DNA of 5,670 nt from contig JBBQSD010000231.1 in NCBI GenBank assembly GCA_038214135.1, forward strand, positions 1 through 5,670. Direction: 5' to 3'. The notes under the pieces are model-generated. The model made no database searches. It had not been told where the DNA came from and saw only the letters and a list, made by a program, of their open reading frames with translations. The translations under genes and the position numbers were made by a program. Below are positions 5,495-5,670 of the stretch, one piece after another. This stretch comes from JANLSE01 sp038214135. Lineage in GTDB: Bacteria; Chloroflexota; Chloroflexia; Chloroflexales; Roseiflexaceae. Within the stretch, counting starts at the first letter, position 1, and each line of letters starts with the position of its first letter.

Positions 5495-5668
5495 CTACAA
5501 AGTGTTACGTTGTTCCTGACTTCTGACTTCTGACTTCTGCTCTGGCGTTTCGATCCGAGCATGATCAACAAGATGGTTGGCGATCAAATCGGCCAGCAAC
5601 CCAATGGTTGTTGGGTAGACATCGGCTCCGATATCATCGGCATGCAAACTCACGAAGAACAGCGCCCG
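5495..5668 (-). CDS. 3' end of an unidentified gene
   Basis: A minus-strand frame open from the window edge ends at TAG (5497-5495) and gives 57 residues. It begins RALFFVSLHADDIGADVYPT, then TIGLLADLIANHLVDHARIE, which reads like real folded protein with a final helix. It finishes with a polar tail, TPEQKSEVRSQEQRNTL. The other two frames of this strand hit stops within about 12 codons, which supports this one. The tail is partly encoded by three copies of a 7-base repeat, so the native C-terminus probably ended near the TPEQ and was extended by repeat growth. I do not recognise the family. It lies upstream of the ABC operon on the same strand, separated by 132 bases that hold a repeat and a probable promoter. 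Confidence 0.6.
   Translation of the reverse strand, partial: RALFFVSLHADDIGADVYPTTIGLLADLIANHLVDHARIETPEQKSEVRSQEQRNTL
5516..5539. repeat. Tandem heptamer repeat CTGACTT, three copies
   Basis: CTGACTT is repeated exactly three times (5516-5536), followed by a partial CTG. Heptamer arrays of this kind are known as short tandem repeats in cyanobacteria and, from memory, occur in Chloroflexota. Because three copies make 21 bases, the array keeps the overlapping minus-strand frame open; adding or losing one copy would shift it. Confidence 0.8.
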
Positions 5669-5670
5669 AA

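Noticed and set aside
5516..5539. CRISPR-like repeat
   Set aside because: Units are 7 bases and contiguous, with no spacers and no cas genes in the window.

Overview
The window looks like chromosomal DNA from a moderate-GC, free-living bacterium. Protein style (a TetA-like MFS pump, a WHG-type TetR regulator, an ABC-2 exporter) and several kinds of short dispersed repeats (a CCCCTCACCCC-type palindrome, tandem heptamers, a CAATCTGCG doublet) suggest Chloroflexota, perhaps Herpetosiphon-like. This assignment is from recollection of such genomes, not from a search, and is moderate to low confidence.

Layout. (1) Positions 3-347, plus strand: the 3' end of a small membrane protein of the M50 site-2-protease fold, whose metal-binding motif reads HQLGH instead of HExxH. 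(2) Positions 336-2363, minus strand: a two-gene efflux cassette. A TetR-family repressor is followed by an MFS drug antiporter, and both are read from a near-consensus sigma70 promoter whose -10 overlaps a perfect 21-bp palindrome. The MFS stop overlaps the end of the M50-like gene tail to tail. (3) Positions 2364-2504: an intergenic stretch with a compound palindrome that may be an inserted dispersed element. (4) Positions 2505-3156, plus strand: a GNAT acetyltransferase broken by an in-frame TAG and a +1 shift. The lesion coincides exactly with a perfect 16-bp inverted repeat and looks like a template-switch mutation. (5) Positions 3065-5411, minus strand: a tightly packed three-gene ABC exporter operon (ATPase, permease 1, permease 2) resembling the fluoroquinolone-export type of ABC-2 system. 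(6) Positions 5412-5670: a dispersed repeat, then the 3' end of an unidentified minus-strand gene whose C-terminal tail is encoded partly by a heptamer repeat.

Functionally, most of the window is small-molecule export: a locally regulated MFS pump and a separate ABC pump on either side of a dead acetyltransferase. I did not find a clearly new multi-gene system. The most notable signals are the hairpin-templated lesion in the acetyltransferase, the HQLGH pseudo-protease motif, and repeats that lie in or extend the 3' ends of reading frames.
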